Source: Bacillota bacterium (GTDB lineage: Bacteria > Bacillota > Sulfobacillia > Sulfobacillales > Sulfobacillaceae). From it: a DNA stretch of 64,000 bases. A model generated the notes under the pieces. That model saw only the letters and a list, made by a program, of their open reading frames with translations, did no database searches and was not told the origin of the DNA. A program made the translations under genes and the position numbers. Below, piece by piece: positions 1 to 10,103 of this stretch. How positions within the stretch are numbered: position 1 is the stretch's first letter; each line of letters begins with the position of its first letter. Location: NCBI GenBank assembly GCA_021820965.1, contig JAKACZ010000025.1, positions 1-64,000 of the forward strand, given 5' to 3'.

Positions 1-106
1 TGAGCGGTGGAGTTGAGCCGCGGCTAGCCGCATAGACCCACAGTAATGGCAACATAATAGCGGATGGGTACCAATATGTCCAGACCAACAATTGGTAAAT
101 GGTAGG

Positions 107-1681
107 TTAATATTTCAGGGCTCCTAACTGCTGCATCTTAGCCGATGGCGCGGGATCCTCTCCGTAGTTGAAAAGTGCCTGCCATTGGGCCGGCGTGGCC
201 ACTGGTTGCAACTGTTCATGGAGCCGCGATAGACCCGGTATGGCGGCCGTGCGGAGACTGCCCGCTTGGCGAAGCAGCGTTCGAAATACCATGCCTTGGA
301 ATTTGTGGTTGGACGGGTGAAAGAGGGCGCGGCGGATAACTTGCGTAAGCATCCCATAAAACGCGCTATCGACCGGATCGGGGGCAACCCGCCAGGTTTC
401 CGCCGTGCGGGAAGACTGAATAATCCCCGTGGTGCTGCGCCGGTTGCGTATCATCACTTGTTGGATGAGCCGCTTTAATTCAGCCATGTTTTTCGGCTGA
501 AAGGGGTTTTTCCCGTCAACAAAGCGCTTACGATACTCGCCTGCGGTTTTGAGCTGTCCAGGTTTTAACAGGGTAATCAGATTAAAAAGTTCCTCCATGC
601 TGTTTTCAATGGGGGTGGCCGTTAACAGCAAGAGATATTTTTTGTTCAACTGGCTTACGAACTTCCAGGCTACGGTGGACCGATTTTTCAGATGGTGCGC
701 TTCATCCACGATGACCAGATCATAATTGCGGGACATAATGCGGTGGCGATGGGGTTCACGTTTGGCGGTGTCGAGTGACGCCACCACATAGGGAAATTCT
801 GTCCAGGGACTGGTAGAGGCCTTAAAGTCCTGACTATCCTGACTTAAAAACGGCAGATCGAATTTCCGGATTAATTCCTCCCGCCACTGGTTAACCAGTG
901 GAGCGGGCGTCAATACCAGCGCGTTTCTCACCAGACCTCGTACGACGTATTCTTTCATGATGAGCCCCGCCTCAATCGTTTTCCCCAAGCCCACCTCATC
1001 ACACAAAAGGGCCCGTCCGCGTAGCTCCCGCAATGTGCGTTCGGCCGTACGGATTTGGTGGGGGAAGGGTTCGAATCCCTGAACGGCGTTGAGGGCGATG
1101 AGAGACTCAAACCCCCGTCGTAAAGATAGCGTGAGACCGAGGTTATGAAGCCGGATCCGATTGGGGGATTCCGTGGGCAAGCGGGCAAGATGGCGCGCCA
1201 GCTCAATTGCTGTGTCGTGATGAAAGTGAATGGCATCGGCCTCAGGCTCGGCATGCGTCGATACCGGGTCATGGCTATTCGCCAAGAGCATCGCCCGGGC
1301 CGGAGAGTCAATCGTGAAGCTAGCGCCCTCGGGATCCGGTGTGATGAGAAGAAGCGGGGCGCTGGACGACTCCACCAGTTCCGCCAGTTTCTTACCGACG
1401 CCTCGTCCGGTGAGCACATTTTGCATCCAGTCAATGTGTAAGACCATCGAGGTGAGTTTCGTCGCCCGAGAAGTGTTTGTCTCTCGCTTTGCTCGGGGTT
1501 TTGGGGAGACGTGCCAAACCACCGAACCGCCCGAAGGAATGTCCTCAAAGAGCGTGCGAAGCACCCCGTCGAGTTCAACGCAATCAATTTCGAGAAGTTC
1601 CCGGTTCACCCTAAAAAGGTAAGAGGGAGCTTGATTTGTGTCGATTTCTGGCAACATAAAATACCCCACAGGATCCAACAT
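107..1681 (-). pseudogene. SNF2/DEAD-like helicase, truncated (lacks C-terminal helicase lobe)
   Basis: The 524-residue product is the N-terminal part of a RapA/HepA-like SNF2 ATPase. It has a Walker A segment DEVGLGKT, a VVDEAHH Walker B box and a motif III-like LLTATP. Family members normally run to about 900-1000 residues with a second RecA-like lobe (helicase C). Here the frame ends right where that lobe should begin, after the linker residues SAKMQQLGAL. Two starts are possible, 1681 or the internal ATG at 1657, which has a GGGG 6 nt upstream. The first ATPase lobe alone would probably not work as a motor, so I read this as a broken gene. A split gene with the C-part elsewhere cannot be excluded because the window ends 106 bp downstream. 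Confidence 0.75.
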
Positions 1682-1844
1682 TTAACCTTTATTATACACA
1701 AGGCCTGTTGTGTTGCGTGGTTTAGGAATGGGCCGGGAGAATCGACGATGCGGCCGTGGAGGATAGGGGCAAGGCCCACACCCATGGCCCTATTTATTGT
1801 GGATGCACCGTAAAATTCCGTTATTGAGGGCGGAGACACCCCCT

Positions 1845-1920
1845 CTTTTAGGCCAGCGTGGGGATTTCCTCCGACTGTCGGTCATTCCCTGCTTTTAGCT
1901 AAGCGTGGGGATTTCCTCCC
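1845..1920 (-). repeat. Two tandem copies of a TnpB-element-like end, 47 bp period
   Basis: The block AGCGTGGGGATTTCCTCC occurs at 1855-1872 and again at 1902-1919, each preceded by a variant of CTTTTAG. Read on the minus strand this is GGAGGAAATCCCCACGCT followed by an A-rich run, which resembles the right-end hairpins of IS200/IS605 tnpB elements. No tnpB lies directly beside it. It probably marks a past insertion, perhaps of the element whose remnant is at 2807-3190 or a lost one. Confidence 0.45.
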
Positions 1921-2137
1921 GGTCATGGGACGCTGACCCCGCAGGCGTCAATCTGGGTATTGTTCCTTAATATGCTGACGAATGATCTACCTTAATGGAG
2001 CGGAATGTAAATATCAAATTTAGCGCTCGACGACGCAAAATCCCTTCCGGGTTTGGAGCGTATGGCGGATGAGTCGTCGTTTACAGATTAATGAATTTGG
2101 ATCCGGATGACCAAGCCTGCCGGATAATTGCTATTAG
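1921..2137. other. Non-coding stretch, nothing recognised
   Basis: No frame with coding character and no RNA gene is visible here. The surrounding 1690-3280 interval consists of transposon debris, and this part is probably more of the same, too decayed to identify. Confidence 0.4.
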
Positions 2138-2482
2138 GGCGGTAAAGGTAAAATAACCTTTCCGTATGCAAAGGAATTGACCTGGCACGTGTGGAATGTT
2201 TTCCCAACGAATCTACTGGGAGGCACGGCCAGATGAATACTGGCGATTCGAAAAGGCAGTATCACATGGCGCGCCCGGACGCTAGAGACGTTTGACCCGG
2301 CGGCCCAATGCGTTGGCCATACGCACACCCTCCGAGGAGGAGCGGTCCAAGCCGTACTGGATGAGCGTAGCTACCAGACAGGTCGCAAGGTGGACGACGA
2401 GATCTTCAACGCGCTCAATCTAACCCGTCACACCTTTCACGGGGAGCGGAATTGCGTGATCCGGCCGCAACCCAACTCCTGA
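2138..2482 (+). mobile_element. Internally deleted ISAzo13-family copy (5' leader fused to transposase C-terminus)
   Basis: Positions 2138-2258 match about 120 bp upstream of the ISAzo13 transposase at 21294-22027 (the match is 22048-22170 on the other strand), by eye roughly 70% identical. Directly after it, from about 2267 to the TGA at 2480-2482, one frame reads as the C-terminus of an ISAzo13 transposase, with the segments VQAVLDERSYQTGRKVDD and LNLTRHTFHGE. The catalytic middle is missing. The copy is therefore a non-autonomous deletion derivative that keeps both gene ends. Confidence 0.6.
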
Positions 2483-2806
2483 GAGTTGTTTTTGCATGCC
2501 GCCTAACGGTTCCCTCTGGTAGCGCCTCGGGATGATGGGGCACCGTCGTACGATGCCCGTTGAGCACGTTTCTCCAAATCTCATGGCTTCCTTTTGCCGT
2601 ACGGTCAAACCCGAACCCGGCTTCTAATCGTCCGATTTCACCAGAACAGATGCGCCGGATGAGGGTTTGCAGACCCGTTGTTGTCCCCAAAACGGCGAGC
2701 GCCGCGTCTTTTAAACGAGTAAATGCATCCACCAGGTCATCGACCATGGTCCGTTTCCCTTTGTTAAGGGGGCGCGTTTCGTATTTGGCAGTGGGGTGGA
2801 AAGAAA
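2483..2806. other. Transposon debris, no secure gene
   Basis: A minus-strand reading frame (2415-2747, 110 codons) crosses this stretch and overlaps the ISAzo13 fragment. I do not recognise it and give it no function. The interval joins the ISAzo13 remnant to the TnpB remnant. Confidence 0.35.
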
Positions 2807-3190
2807 TTGCACAAACAGCGCATCCAAGGTGAGGCTACGGTAAAGACAATGGTAGGGTACGCCGTGCGTCAGGCGGTTCAAACCCGACCATCGGCGGTCG
2901 TGATGGAAGACCTGACGCACCTGCGTGGCCGCACCAAAAGTCGCAAACTTTCGCGGATTGTCTCCCGTTGGGCCCGAGCGACCCTGCGGGAGCGACTGGA
3001 GTTTCGTACCGAGGCGGGAGGTTCCCGCCTTGAAACGGTCAACGCTGTATAGACCAGTCAAACCTGTCCCAATCCGACGTGCGGGTCTGTTCACGGCCAG
3101 GCCCATACAACCGGCGGTCCGTAGGGGTCCGCTCCACTTCGATTCCTCTCGAGTTTGAGCCGCAAGGCGGGCCTGATCGGAGTGACGAGG
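2807..3190 (+). pseudogene. TnpB (IS200/IS605, IS1341-type) remnant
   Basis: The frame shows the central and C-terminal part of a TnpB nuclease: the RuvC-II segment VVMEDLTHLRGRTKSRKLSR, then LETVNA, an in-frame TAG at 3050 where the family has tyrosine, then TSQTCPNPTCG, the start of the zinc finger. After that the reading breaks down through further stops and frameshifts. The N-terminal third is absent. A dead fragment, distinct from the TnpB at 53-54 kb. Confidence 0.75.
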
Positions 3191-3289
3191 TAGGTCATTG
3201 AGCCGACCCGAAGCATCTGCGGCGCTTTTCTTTCGCATCTCTCCTTGGTAACATAAAAGAACGACGCTTCTTGAGTCAAGGAGGCCACA

Positions 3290-5086
3290 GTGGACCAAGC
3301 GCACATTCGCAACTTTTCCATTATTGCTCATATCGATCATGGGAAGAGCACGCTGGCCGATCGGCTCATAGAGGCGACCGGCACATTGACTGCGCGCGAA
3401 ATGGCCCCCCAAGTATTGGATTCGATGGAACTTGAACGGGAACGCGGCATCACTATCAAGGCGCAGGCAGTGCGCCTCTTCTATCATCATCAGGGAGAGC
3501 AGTATGAACTGAACCTGATCGACACCCCCGGGCACGTGGACTTTACTTACGAGGTCTCCCGCGCACTGCAGGCCTGCGAAGGTGCGGTGCTAGTGATCGA
3601 CGCAGCCCAGGGGGTTGAGGCGCAGACCTTAGCCAACCTTTACATGGCGCTCGAAAATGATCTGGCTATTGTCCCGGTTATCAACAAAATTGACCTGGCC
3701 AGTGCGGATGCGGAACGGGTCATGGAAGAACTCATAGATATCGGACTCGACGGGACTGAGGCCGCATTGATCTCAGCCAAGCAGGGAATCGGCATCGATC
3801 GGGTTCTGGCCGATGTGGTGGAAAAGGTGCCGCCTCCCCAGGGCGACCCCAATGCCCCGCTGCGGGCGTTGATTTTCGATTCGCGGTTTGACAGCTATAA
3901 GGGCGTATTGGTGTACGTTCGGGTGGTTGACGGCTCGCTCAAAGTCGGCGACGAGGTGCGCTTCATGGCGACCGAGAAGCAGTTTGAAGTCACCGAAATC
4001 GGCGTGTTCGGACCGAGTCCTATTCCTGTGGAGGAACTGACCACGGGCGAGGTCGGGTTTTTCGCCGCCCAAATAAAGACGGCGCAAGACACACGGGTAG
4101 GGGATACGGTGACGCACCGCCATCGTGTCGCGACTACCCCGCTTCCCGGATACCGCCCCGCTCAGCCGATGGTCTATTCGGGTTTATACCCGGTCGACTC
4201 GGAGGATTATGGCCGGCTTCGCGAGGCGCTGGAAAAGCTGCAATTAAACGATGCCGCGCTTACGTTTGAACCGGAGACATCGGCGGCGTTGGGCTTTGGA
4301 TTTCGCGCGGGGTTTTTAGGCCTGCTACACATGGAAGTGATTCAAGAGCGGTTGGAACGGGAATATGATCTCACCTTGATTACCACAGCCCCAAACGTGG
4401 CCTACGAAGTGACCTTGACCAACGGCCAACGCCGGCGGGTGGATAATCCGGCGCTAATGCCGCCGGCGGGCGACATCGTGGGCATCGAGGAACCGATGGT
4501 TCAAGCGAACATCATCACTCCCAGCGAATATATCGGTGCCGTGATGGAGTTGGCGCAAGATCGGCGCGGAATCTATCTCAATCTGGAGTATTTGGATTCG
4601 GCACGGGCCCGGTTGATATACCGACTGCCGCTGAGCGAGATCATGTACGATTTTTTTGATCAGTTGAAGAGCCGCACACGCGGGTACGCTTCCTTTGACT
4701 ATCAGCTTGACGGACTTGCGGTGGCTGATTTGGTCCGTATGGATATTTTGCTGAATAGTGAAGTTGTGGACGCGCTATCCGTCATTGTTCATCGCGACCG
4801 TGCGTATTATAGGGGGCGGGCGCTGGCACAAAAGCTGCGCCAAGTGATTCCGCGCCAACTCTTTGAAGTGCCGATCCAGGCCGCCATTGGCAGCCGGGTC
4901 ATAGCCCGCGAAACCGTGAAGGCACTGAGGAAGGATGTGCTGGCGAAGTGCTATGGGGGTGACATTACCCGTAAGCGCAAGCTATTGGAAAAGCAAAAGG
5001 AAGGAAAGCGTCGGATGAAGTCGGTGGGCAATGTCGAGATTCCGCAAGAGGCCTTTATGGCTATTCTGCGGGTGGACGAGCAATGA
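3290..5086 (+). CDS. lepA: Elongation factor 4 (LepA), back-translocating translational GTPase
   Basis: The 598-residue length is normal for LepA. The G domain is complete: G1 AHIDHGKST at residues 13-21, G3 DTPGHVD near 77, G4 NKID near 131. The C-terminus has the lysine-rich LepA tail ([21 protein letters not shown] region) that distinguishes it from EF-G. The start is GTG at 3290, preceded by AAGGAGG at good spacing. Role known from the family: binds the ribosome and affects translocation and assembly under ionic stress. The stop overlaps the hemW start by 4 bp. Confidence 0.97.
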   Translation: MDQAHIRNFSIIAHIDHGKSTLADRLIEATGTLTAREMAPQVLDSMELERERGITIKAQAVRLFYHHQGEQYELNLIDTPGHVDFTYEVSRALQACEGAVLVIDAAQGVEAQTLANLYMALENDLAIVPVINKIDLASADAERVMEELIDIGLDGTEAALISAKQGIGIDRVLADVVEKVPPPQGDPNAPLRALIFDSRFDSYKGVLVYVRVVDGSLKVGDEVRFMATEKQFEVTEIGVFGPSPIPVEELTTGEVGFFAAQIKTAQDTRVGDTVTHRHRVATTPLPGYRPAQPMVYSGLYPVDSEDYGRLREALEKLQLNDAALTFEPETSAALGFGFRAGFLGLLHMEVIQERLEREYDLTLITTAPNVAYEVTLTNGQRRRVDNPALMPPAGDIVGIEEPMVQANIITPSEYIGAVMELAQDRRGIYLNLEYLDSARARLIYRLPLSEIMYDFFDQLKSRTRGYASFDYQLDGLAVADLVRMDILLNSEVVDALSVIVHRDRAYYRGRALAQKLRQVIPRQLFEVPIQAAIGSRVIARETVKALRKDVLAKCYGGDITRKRKLLEKQKEGKRRMKSVGNVEIPQEAFMAILRVDEQ

Positions 5087-6273
5087 CATCCGAATGGGGA
5101 GTGTACGTGCATATTCCGTTCTGTCAAGCGCGATGTACGTATTGCGATTTTAATACCGTAACTGGCATGACGGTGGATGATCATCGCCGCTATACCGCCG
5201 CGTTGTTAAAGGAGTGGGATCGGGAGGTGGCACCTGACGGTGCGCTCGTCTCCATCTACTTCGGCGGTGGCACTCCGTCGCTATTGGATCCGATCTTGAT
5301 TGGGCGAGTGATTCAGCGGGTGCTGGCGCGGGTGTCCTGCGACGCAGCGGAAATCACGGTGGAAACCAATCCCGCAACGGTCACGGAACAAAGACTGGCG
5401 GCACTCCGCAAATCGGGAGTTAACCGTCTCTCCATCGGAGCGCAGGCGTTGCAAAATCATCACCTCTCGGCACTGAACCGCACGCACGATGTCGACGCCA
5501 TCAACAAGACGGTGGAAATGGCGCGGTGGGCCGGATTTGACAACATTAGCCTAGACGCCATCTACGGGCTTCCCGGGCAAACCATGGCCGAGTGGCAGGC
5601 CACAATCGAGGGCCTCTTAGCCTTAGACCCCGAGCATCTCTCGCTATACTCGCTGATCGTCGAGGAGGGCACGCCGCTGAAACGGGCGGTTGAGCGCGGT
5701 CTAGCACGCCTTCCTGAGCCGGATCGGGTGGCCGACATGGCCGACTGGGCCGAGGAGCGCTTGACCCGGGCAGAACTTTTCCCTTATGAGATCTCCAATT
5801 ACGCCCGACCCGGCCGGGAATCCCGTCATAACCGGCTCTATTGGCAGATGGAGCCCTACTTGGCACTAGGGGCGGGCGCCCATGCCTACCGCCCAGGCCG
5901 GCGCTGGTGGAATGTGCGGGGCGTACGCCGCTACATGGAAACTGTCGAAGGCGGCCGCGATCCCATGGACAGCGAGGAATTCTTGACCAAAGAAGAGGAA
6001 ATGCGGGAATTTCTTTGGCTGGGGTTTCGCCAGCGGATTGGCGTCGATGTCGGGCGTTTTCAACAACGGTTTAGTTTGGACCCGCGCCAGGCATTTCATA
6101 GCACTCTTGGAGATCTCCACATTAAGGGTCTCATGATCGCATCCGCCGACCACTTAGTGCTGACCCGGCGCGGGCGCGACATGGCCAACGTGGTGGCCCG
6201 GGCGCTAGTGGATGCCGACGTGGATGTGAGTATCCACAGCCCACGCGCAGCGGCTGACGGCGCAAGCTTTTAG
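5083..6273 (+). CDS. hemW: HemW-like radical SAM protein (heme chaperone, formerly HemN-like)
   Basis: 396 residues. The radical SAM cluster motif is FCQARCTYC with C14, C18 and C21, followed by the FGGGTPS glycine motif typical of the HemW/HemN group. The C-X3-C-X2-C spacing without the extra N-terminal HemN cysteine points to HemW, which inserts heme into target proteins, rather than to the true oxygen-independent coproporphyrinogen dehydrogenase. The ATG overlaps the lepA stop (ATGA), and lepA-hemW-hrcA is a common Firmicutes order. Confidence 0.93.
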   Translation: MTSEWGVYVHIPFCQARCTYCDFNTVTGMTVDDHRRYTAALLKEWDREVAPDGALVSIYFGGGTPSLLDPILIGRVIQRVLARVSCDAAEITVETNPATVTEQRLAALRKSGVNRLSIGAQALQNHHLSALNRTHDVDAINKTVEMARWAGFDNISLDAIYGLPGQTMAEWQATIEGLLALDPEHLSLYSLIVEEGTPLKRAVERGLARLPEPDRVADMADWAEERLTRAELFPYEISNYARPGRESRHNRLYWQMEPYLALGAGAHAYRPGRRWWNVRGVRRYMETVEGGRDPMDSEEFLTKEEEMREFLWLGFRQRIGVDVGRFQQRFSLDPRQAFHSTLGDLHIKGLMIASADHLVLTRRGRDMANVVARALVDADVDVSIHSPRAAADGASF

Positions 6274-6334
6274 AAACGGTACCGGCGAGCCGATGGCGCC
6301 GTTCCGGGCGGCTGGCCTCGCTCAACACTTTAGC

Positions 6335-6364
6335 TTGACAGCGGAAAGTTTTGAATGCTATCGT
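6335..6364 (+). promoter_or_regulatory. Sigma-A promoter of the hrcA operon
   Basis: A perfect -35 TTGACA at 6335-6340 is followed after 18 nt by TATCGT at 6359-6364, which is preceded by a TG (6356-6357), an extended -10. Transcription would begin about 6370, at the edge of the CIRCE operator. Confidence 0.75.
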
Positions 6365-6374
6365 TTTTGTAGGA

Positions 6375-6401
6375 TTAGCACTCTCGCAGGCAGAGTGCTA
6401 A
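6375..6401. promoter_or_regulatory. CIRCE operator (HrcA binding site)
   Basis: A perfect match to the CIRCE consensus: TTAGCACTC, 9-nt spacer, GAGTGCTAA. It sits at or just after the predicted transcription start and 23 bp before the hrcA ATG, so HrcA should repress its own operon. Confidence 0.97.
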
Positions 6402-6424
6402 ATATTGGTCGTGGGGGTGAGCCA

Positions 6425-7432
6425 ATGGATCTCCGAAAACGGCGTGTACTGGAAGCCTTGGTTGACGACTACGTTGCCACAGCGGAACCTGTTGGTTCGC
6501 GGACGCTGGCCCGCAAGTCCGGCTTGGGGGTGAGCCCCGCCACCATTCGAAACGAGATGGCGGACCTGGAGGAGCTCGGTTATCTGGAACAGCCGCATAC
6601 CTCTGCCGGTCGCATCCCGTCAGACAAAGGGTACCGCTTTTACGTCGATGAAATCATGCGTCCGGCTATCTTAGACATGGCTGAACGGGAGCGTATTCAC
6701 CATGCCTATCAAGTTCGTGTACGCGAGCTGCATTGGTTTATCCACCACACCGCTCGGCTGGTGTCGGAGCTCACGCAATATCCGTCGCTGGTGGTGGCTC
6801 CGCCCTTGGCTCAGGCGTCGCTTACTGACCTTAGTTTTGTCGTGTTGGGGCCGGACACGGTATTAATGGTTCTCAAGACCAGCACGGGTATGGTGGAAAA
6901 CCAAACCCTGGTTGTGCCCGAGGAGTTTGACGCCCAAAAGCTGAGATCGTTGGCGGAGGACTTTACCCAGGAGTTCCATGGGGTTAACATCGAAGAGTTG
7001 AAAAACCGCATCCTAGACCCGTTGCAAGGTGATATTAACCGTTACCAGCAACTATGGCAGTTGGCGCTCAAGTGGGTCACGGGCCGCGATGGAGATGAGG
7101 ACAAGGTAAGCCTGGCGGGACCGCTCAGTATTCTTAACTACCCGGAATTTCGCGACGTGGAGAAGGTTCGGCGGGTACTGGGGTTCCTGGAGAAGGAAAC
7201 GGCGGTCGAGCTGGTTAGCCGGTACTTCAGTGAGGGTGTCCAAGTCGTGATTGGCGCGGAGTCCTCGCTCGATGATATCCAAGACTGTAGCCTGGTGACC
7301 GCCACCTACCGGCTAGGCGGCAATGTGGTGGGCCACTTGTTGGTGCTGGGTCCCAAACGGATGCAGTACAACCGGGTTACCAGTATCGTCGAGGCGGTTT
7401 CGGAAGAACTCAGCCGGGTGCTGCACGGATAA
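6425..7432 (+). CDS. hrcA: HrcA, heat-inducible transcription repressor
   Basis: 335 residues from the ATG at 6425 (MDLRKRRVL), preceded by GGGGGTGAG. The open frame runs further upstream through the CIRCE box, so that longer start is not used. The N-terminal winged helix contains GSRTLARK and the VSPATIRNEMADLE recognition region. The C-terminal GAF-like domain is complete. Known role: binds CIRCE in complex with GroEL and represses chaperone genes. First gene of hrcA-grpE-dnaJ-prmA-rsmE. Confidence 0.96.
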   Translation: MDLRKRRVLEALVDDYVATAEPVGSRTLARKSGLGVSPATIRNEMADLEELGYLEQPHTSAGRIPSDKGYRFYVDEIMRPAILDMAERERIHHAYQVRVRELHWFIHHTARLVSELTQYPSLVVAPPLAQASLTDLSFVVLGPDTVLMVLKTSTGMVENQTLVVPEEFDAQKLRSLAEDFTQEFHGVNIEELKNRILDPLQGDINRYQQLWQLALKWVTGRDGDEDKVSLAGPLSILNYPEFRDVEKVRRVLGFLEKETAVELVSRYFSEGVQVVIGAESSLDDIQDCSLVTATYRLGGNVVGHLLVLGPKRMQYNRVTSIVEAVSEELSRVLHG

Positions 7433-7456
7433 GACGAGATATCAGGGGGAGAACGC

Positions 7457-8047
7457 ATGAGCGAAGAAAAGCCGCAAGATCAGGAATCGGTCTCAGACAC
7501 CGACCAAGTCCAGGACCAGGCAGAAGGCGGGGAAGCGCCCGCTAAAACGGCCGGTGGCGATGAAGCGGTCGAGTCGGCGGCGGCTGAGGAGCCTTTAGAA
7601 GAAGAGATAAATTGGGAAGATGTTGCTCGCTCGCGCTACGATCAACTCATTCGGCTTCAAGCGGATTTTGACAACTTCCGCCGGCGGATGGATCGGGAAC
7701 GAGAAGAGATCCAGGGCCGCGTCGCGGAGCGGCTCTTGAGTAATCTGTTGCCGGTGTTTGATAATTTGGAGCGCGCGTTGGCCTATATGCCGACCGAAGG
7801 CGATGGCAAAGCTTGGCGTGTGGGCGTAGAAATGACCTTAAACGGATTCCTAGAGGCACTGGCTGGGCTTGGGGTGAAGCCCATCGAGGCGGTCGGCACC
7901 ATGTTTGACCCGCGCTTTCACGAGGCTGTTCAACAGGTGGAAAGTTCAGAGCCTGAAGGTACCGTGGTGGAACAAGTGCAGCGAGGCTTCATATGGAATG
8001 ATCGGGTGCTCAGAGCCAGTTTGGTGAAGGTGTCGACAGGCGAGTGA
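7457..8047 (+). CDS. grpE: GrpE, nucleotide exchange factor for DnaK
   Basis: 196 residues. An acidic, low-complexity N-terminal tail of about 55 residues leads into the long dimerisation helix (ADFDNFRRRMDRE) and the C-terminal beta domain with the family motif GTMFDPRFHEAV. A good ribosome site (CAGGGGGAG) precedes the ATG. GrpE releases ADP from DnaK, yet the gene directly downstream is dnaJ and not dnaK. Confidence 0.95.
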   Translation: MSEEKPQDQESVSDTDQVQDQAEGGEAPAKTAGGDEAVESAAAEEPLEEEINWEDVARSRYDQLIRLQADFDNFRRRMDREREEIQGRVAERLLSNLLPVFDNLERALAYMPTEGDGKAWRVGVEMTLNGFLEALAGLGVKPIEAVGTMFDPRFHEAVQQVESSEPEGTVVEQVQRGFIWNDRVLRASLVKVSTGE

Positions 8048-8062
8048 AGAAGGGGCGGAATC

Positions 8063-9202
8063 GTGGCTAAGAGAGATTATTACGAGGTGCTCGGAGTTAG
8101 CCGTGGAGCATCCGCGGACGAAATTAAACGCGCCTTCCGCAAATTGGCGGCTAAGTACCACCCGGATGCGAATCCGGGAGATAAAGGGGCGGAAGAGCGC
8201 TTCAAGGAAATTAACGAAGCCTATCAAGTTTTGTCGGATCCGGAAAAGCGCGGGCGCTATGACCAGTTCGGCCACGCCGGGGCTGACGGTGGCTTCGGCG
8301 CTCCTGGGGAGGCTGACTTTGGCTTTGGCGGGTTTGGCAACGGATTTGGCGACATTTTTGACATGTTCTTTGGCGCCGCCGGCGGGCAGAGTGCGCGCCG
8401 CAACGGGCCCGAGCGCGGGCCCGATTTGCGCTATGACCTCACCGTAACGCTGGAGGAGGTTGCAACTGGCACCGAAAAAGAGGTTAGGGTGGTGCGCGAG
8501 GAAATCTGCTCACGCTGCCACGGCAATCAGGCGGAACCGGGAACGCGCATTGAGACCTGCCCGGACTGCCGTGGGCGAGGCCAAGTGGAGCGCATTTCGG
8601 ATAGCTTTTTAGGCCGTATTCGTCGGATCGAGACCTGCCCCCGTTGCCGCGGCACGGGCCGGATTATTCCGCATGCCTGCAAAGCCTGCGCCGGGCACGG
8701 CGTGGTGCGCGCGGAAAAGAAGCTCACCGTCAAAGTGCCGCCGGGCGTGGATGAGTCAACGCGGCTTCGTGTCCAAGGGGAGGGAGCAGCCGGCCGACGC
8801 GGCGGAGCTCCGGGTGATCTAATTGTCTTTATTCATGTGGCGCCCCACTCGCGTTTTCGCCGAGAAGGCGATGATTTGTGGATGGAGCTGTCGATCGGCT
8901 TTGCCCAAGCGGCGCTTGGAGCCGAGATTGTGGTTGTGGGTTTGGCCGGTGAGGATCAGACTGTGCACATTCCCGGCGGCACTGAAACCGGCACGGTATT
9001 TCGCATAGCGCGGGCCGGGCTGCCCCGCTTGGGTTCCAGTGCCCGCGGCAACCTCAACGTTCGGGTGGCTGTTGCGGTGCCGTCCCATCTCACCCCGAAG
9101 GAGCGGGAAGTGTTAAGGATGTGGGCGCAGATGCGGGGCGAGCCGGTACTACCCGAAGACAAGAGTATTCTCAGGAAAATGAAAGATGCCCTGGGCCGAT
9201 AG
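8063..9202 (+). CDS. dnaJ: DnaJ, J-domain co-chaperone
   Basis: 379 residues, GTG start at 8063. The J domain carries the HPD tripeptide at residues 33-35. It is followed by a Gly/Phe-rich linker and four zinc motifs, three of them canonical CxxCxGxG ([24 protein letters not shown]). The first, CSRCHGN, deviates at its last glycine. The two C-terminal substrate-binding domains follow. Full-length type I DnaJ. It stimulates DnaK ATPase. Only 15 bp separate it from grpE, so the usual dnaK is absent here. Confidence 0.96.
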   Translation: MAKRDYYEVLGVSRGASADEIKRAFRKLAAKYHPDANPGDKGAEERFKEINEAYQVLSDPEKRGRYDQFGHAGADGGFGAPGEADFGFGGFGNGFGDIFDMFFGAAGGQSARRNGPERGPDLRYDLTVTLEEVATGTEKEVRVVREEICSRCHGNQAEPGTRIETCPDCRGRGQVERISDSFLGRIRRIETCPRCRGTGRIIPHACKACAGHGVVRAEKKLTVKVPPGVDESTRLRVQGEGAAGRRGGAPGDLIVFIHVAPHSRFRREGDDLWMELSIGFAQAALGAEIVVVGLAGEDQTVHIPGGTETGTVFRIARAGLPRLGSSARGNLNVRVAVAVPSHLTPKEREVLRMWAQMRGEPVLPEDKSILRKMKDALGR

Positions 9203-10103
9203 GCGCGAAATCGCTTTCGACTATCTATGCGTCACCTGGTTTCCACCCGCCCGGGACGTGGCCGATGCCATTTCTTTGGCGGAAAGTGTTGACACCGGTG
9301 GTTTCGAATACGAAGACGGCGAAACGGCAAATCCTCCTTTTACCGATATTCCGCTAGCCCCGGGCAAGCCGTACGTTCGGGTGTATATTCCGCGGGCGCG
9401 AGCTGAGCTGGCGGATACTATTGGTCAAGTTTGCGACGCGCGGGGATGGACTTGGACCCAGTCGGTGGTCAAGAGCCAAGATTGGGCCAGTGCCTGGAAG
9501 ACCTACTACCGCCCGCAAATTATCGGTGATGGCTATGCGATTGTCCCTGCCTGGTATGAAGAGTCGCCTGAAGATGCCTCTCACACCTTGTGGTTGGATC
9601 CGGGGATGGCCTTTGGCACGGGAACGCATGCCACCACCCGCATGTGCCTAGAAGCGCTGGCGTCGATGGACCTCAAGGGGAAAAGGGTGCTGGATGTGGG
9701 AGCCGGGTCCGGTATTCTTGGATTGTTCGCAGTTCTAAAGGGTGCTGCCCCCGCCGTGTTGATTGAGCCCGATCCGGTTGCTGTCGACGCGATTTTTCAT
9801 AACGCCCGTCTTAATTCCTGGACGCACCGGATGACCGTTATCCCCGGTACGCTGGCCGATCTCACGATCCAGCCGTTCGATGTGATATGTCTGAATATTG
9901 TGTGGGATGTGATCCAGGCCGAGTGGTTTCGGGTTCAGCACTACTTGGCTCAGCGTACCACACTCCTGCTCTCCGGCCTTCTTGCGGAGCGGCGCCATGA
10001 TGTGAAGGTTATGGTATCCCAAACCGGACAGTCTATTCGGCGCGTCGAGGAGAGTGACGGGTGGATTTTAGCGGTGGTTGGGCATGATTCGTCTCAGACT
10101 TGA
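9186..10103 (+). CDS. prmA: PrmA, ribosomal protein L11 methyltransferase
   Basis: 305 residues, with the L11-binding N-terminal domain and a class I SAM methyltransferase domain. Motif I reads [11 protein letters not shown] (near 168-178) and is preceded by the PrmA signature [14 protein letters not shown]. The start overlaps the dnaJ end by 17 bp. It trimethylates L11 on the ribosome. The order dnaJ-prmA-rsmE is common in Firmicutes. Confidence 0.93.
   Translation: MPWADRREIAFDYLCVTWFPPARDVADAISLAESVDTGGFEYEDGETANPPFTDIPLAPGKPYVRVYIPRARAELADTIGQVCDARGWTWTQSVVKSQDWASAWKTYYRPQIIGDGYAIVPAWYEESPEDASHTLWLDPGMAFGTGTHATTRMCLEALASMDLKGKRVLDVGAGSGILGLFAVLKGAAPAVLIEPDPVAVDAIFHNARLNSWTHRMTVIPGTLADLTIQPFDVICLNIVWDVIQAEWFRVQHYLAQRTTLLLSGLLAERRHDVKVMVSQTGQSIRRVEESDGWILAVVGHDSSQT

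Noticed and set aside
2415..2747. 110-codon minus-strand frame with orderly helices at its start
   Set aside because: Overlaps the ISAzo13 C-terminal fragment, family unknown, and no ribosome site. Not claimed as a gene.
2711..3535. 274-codon minus-strand frame across the TnpB remnant and lepA start
   Set aside because: It is antisense to TnpB and lepA, both of which have clear family motifs, and shows no family pattern of its own.
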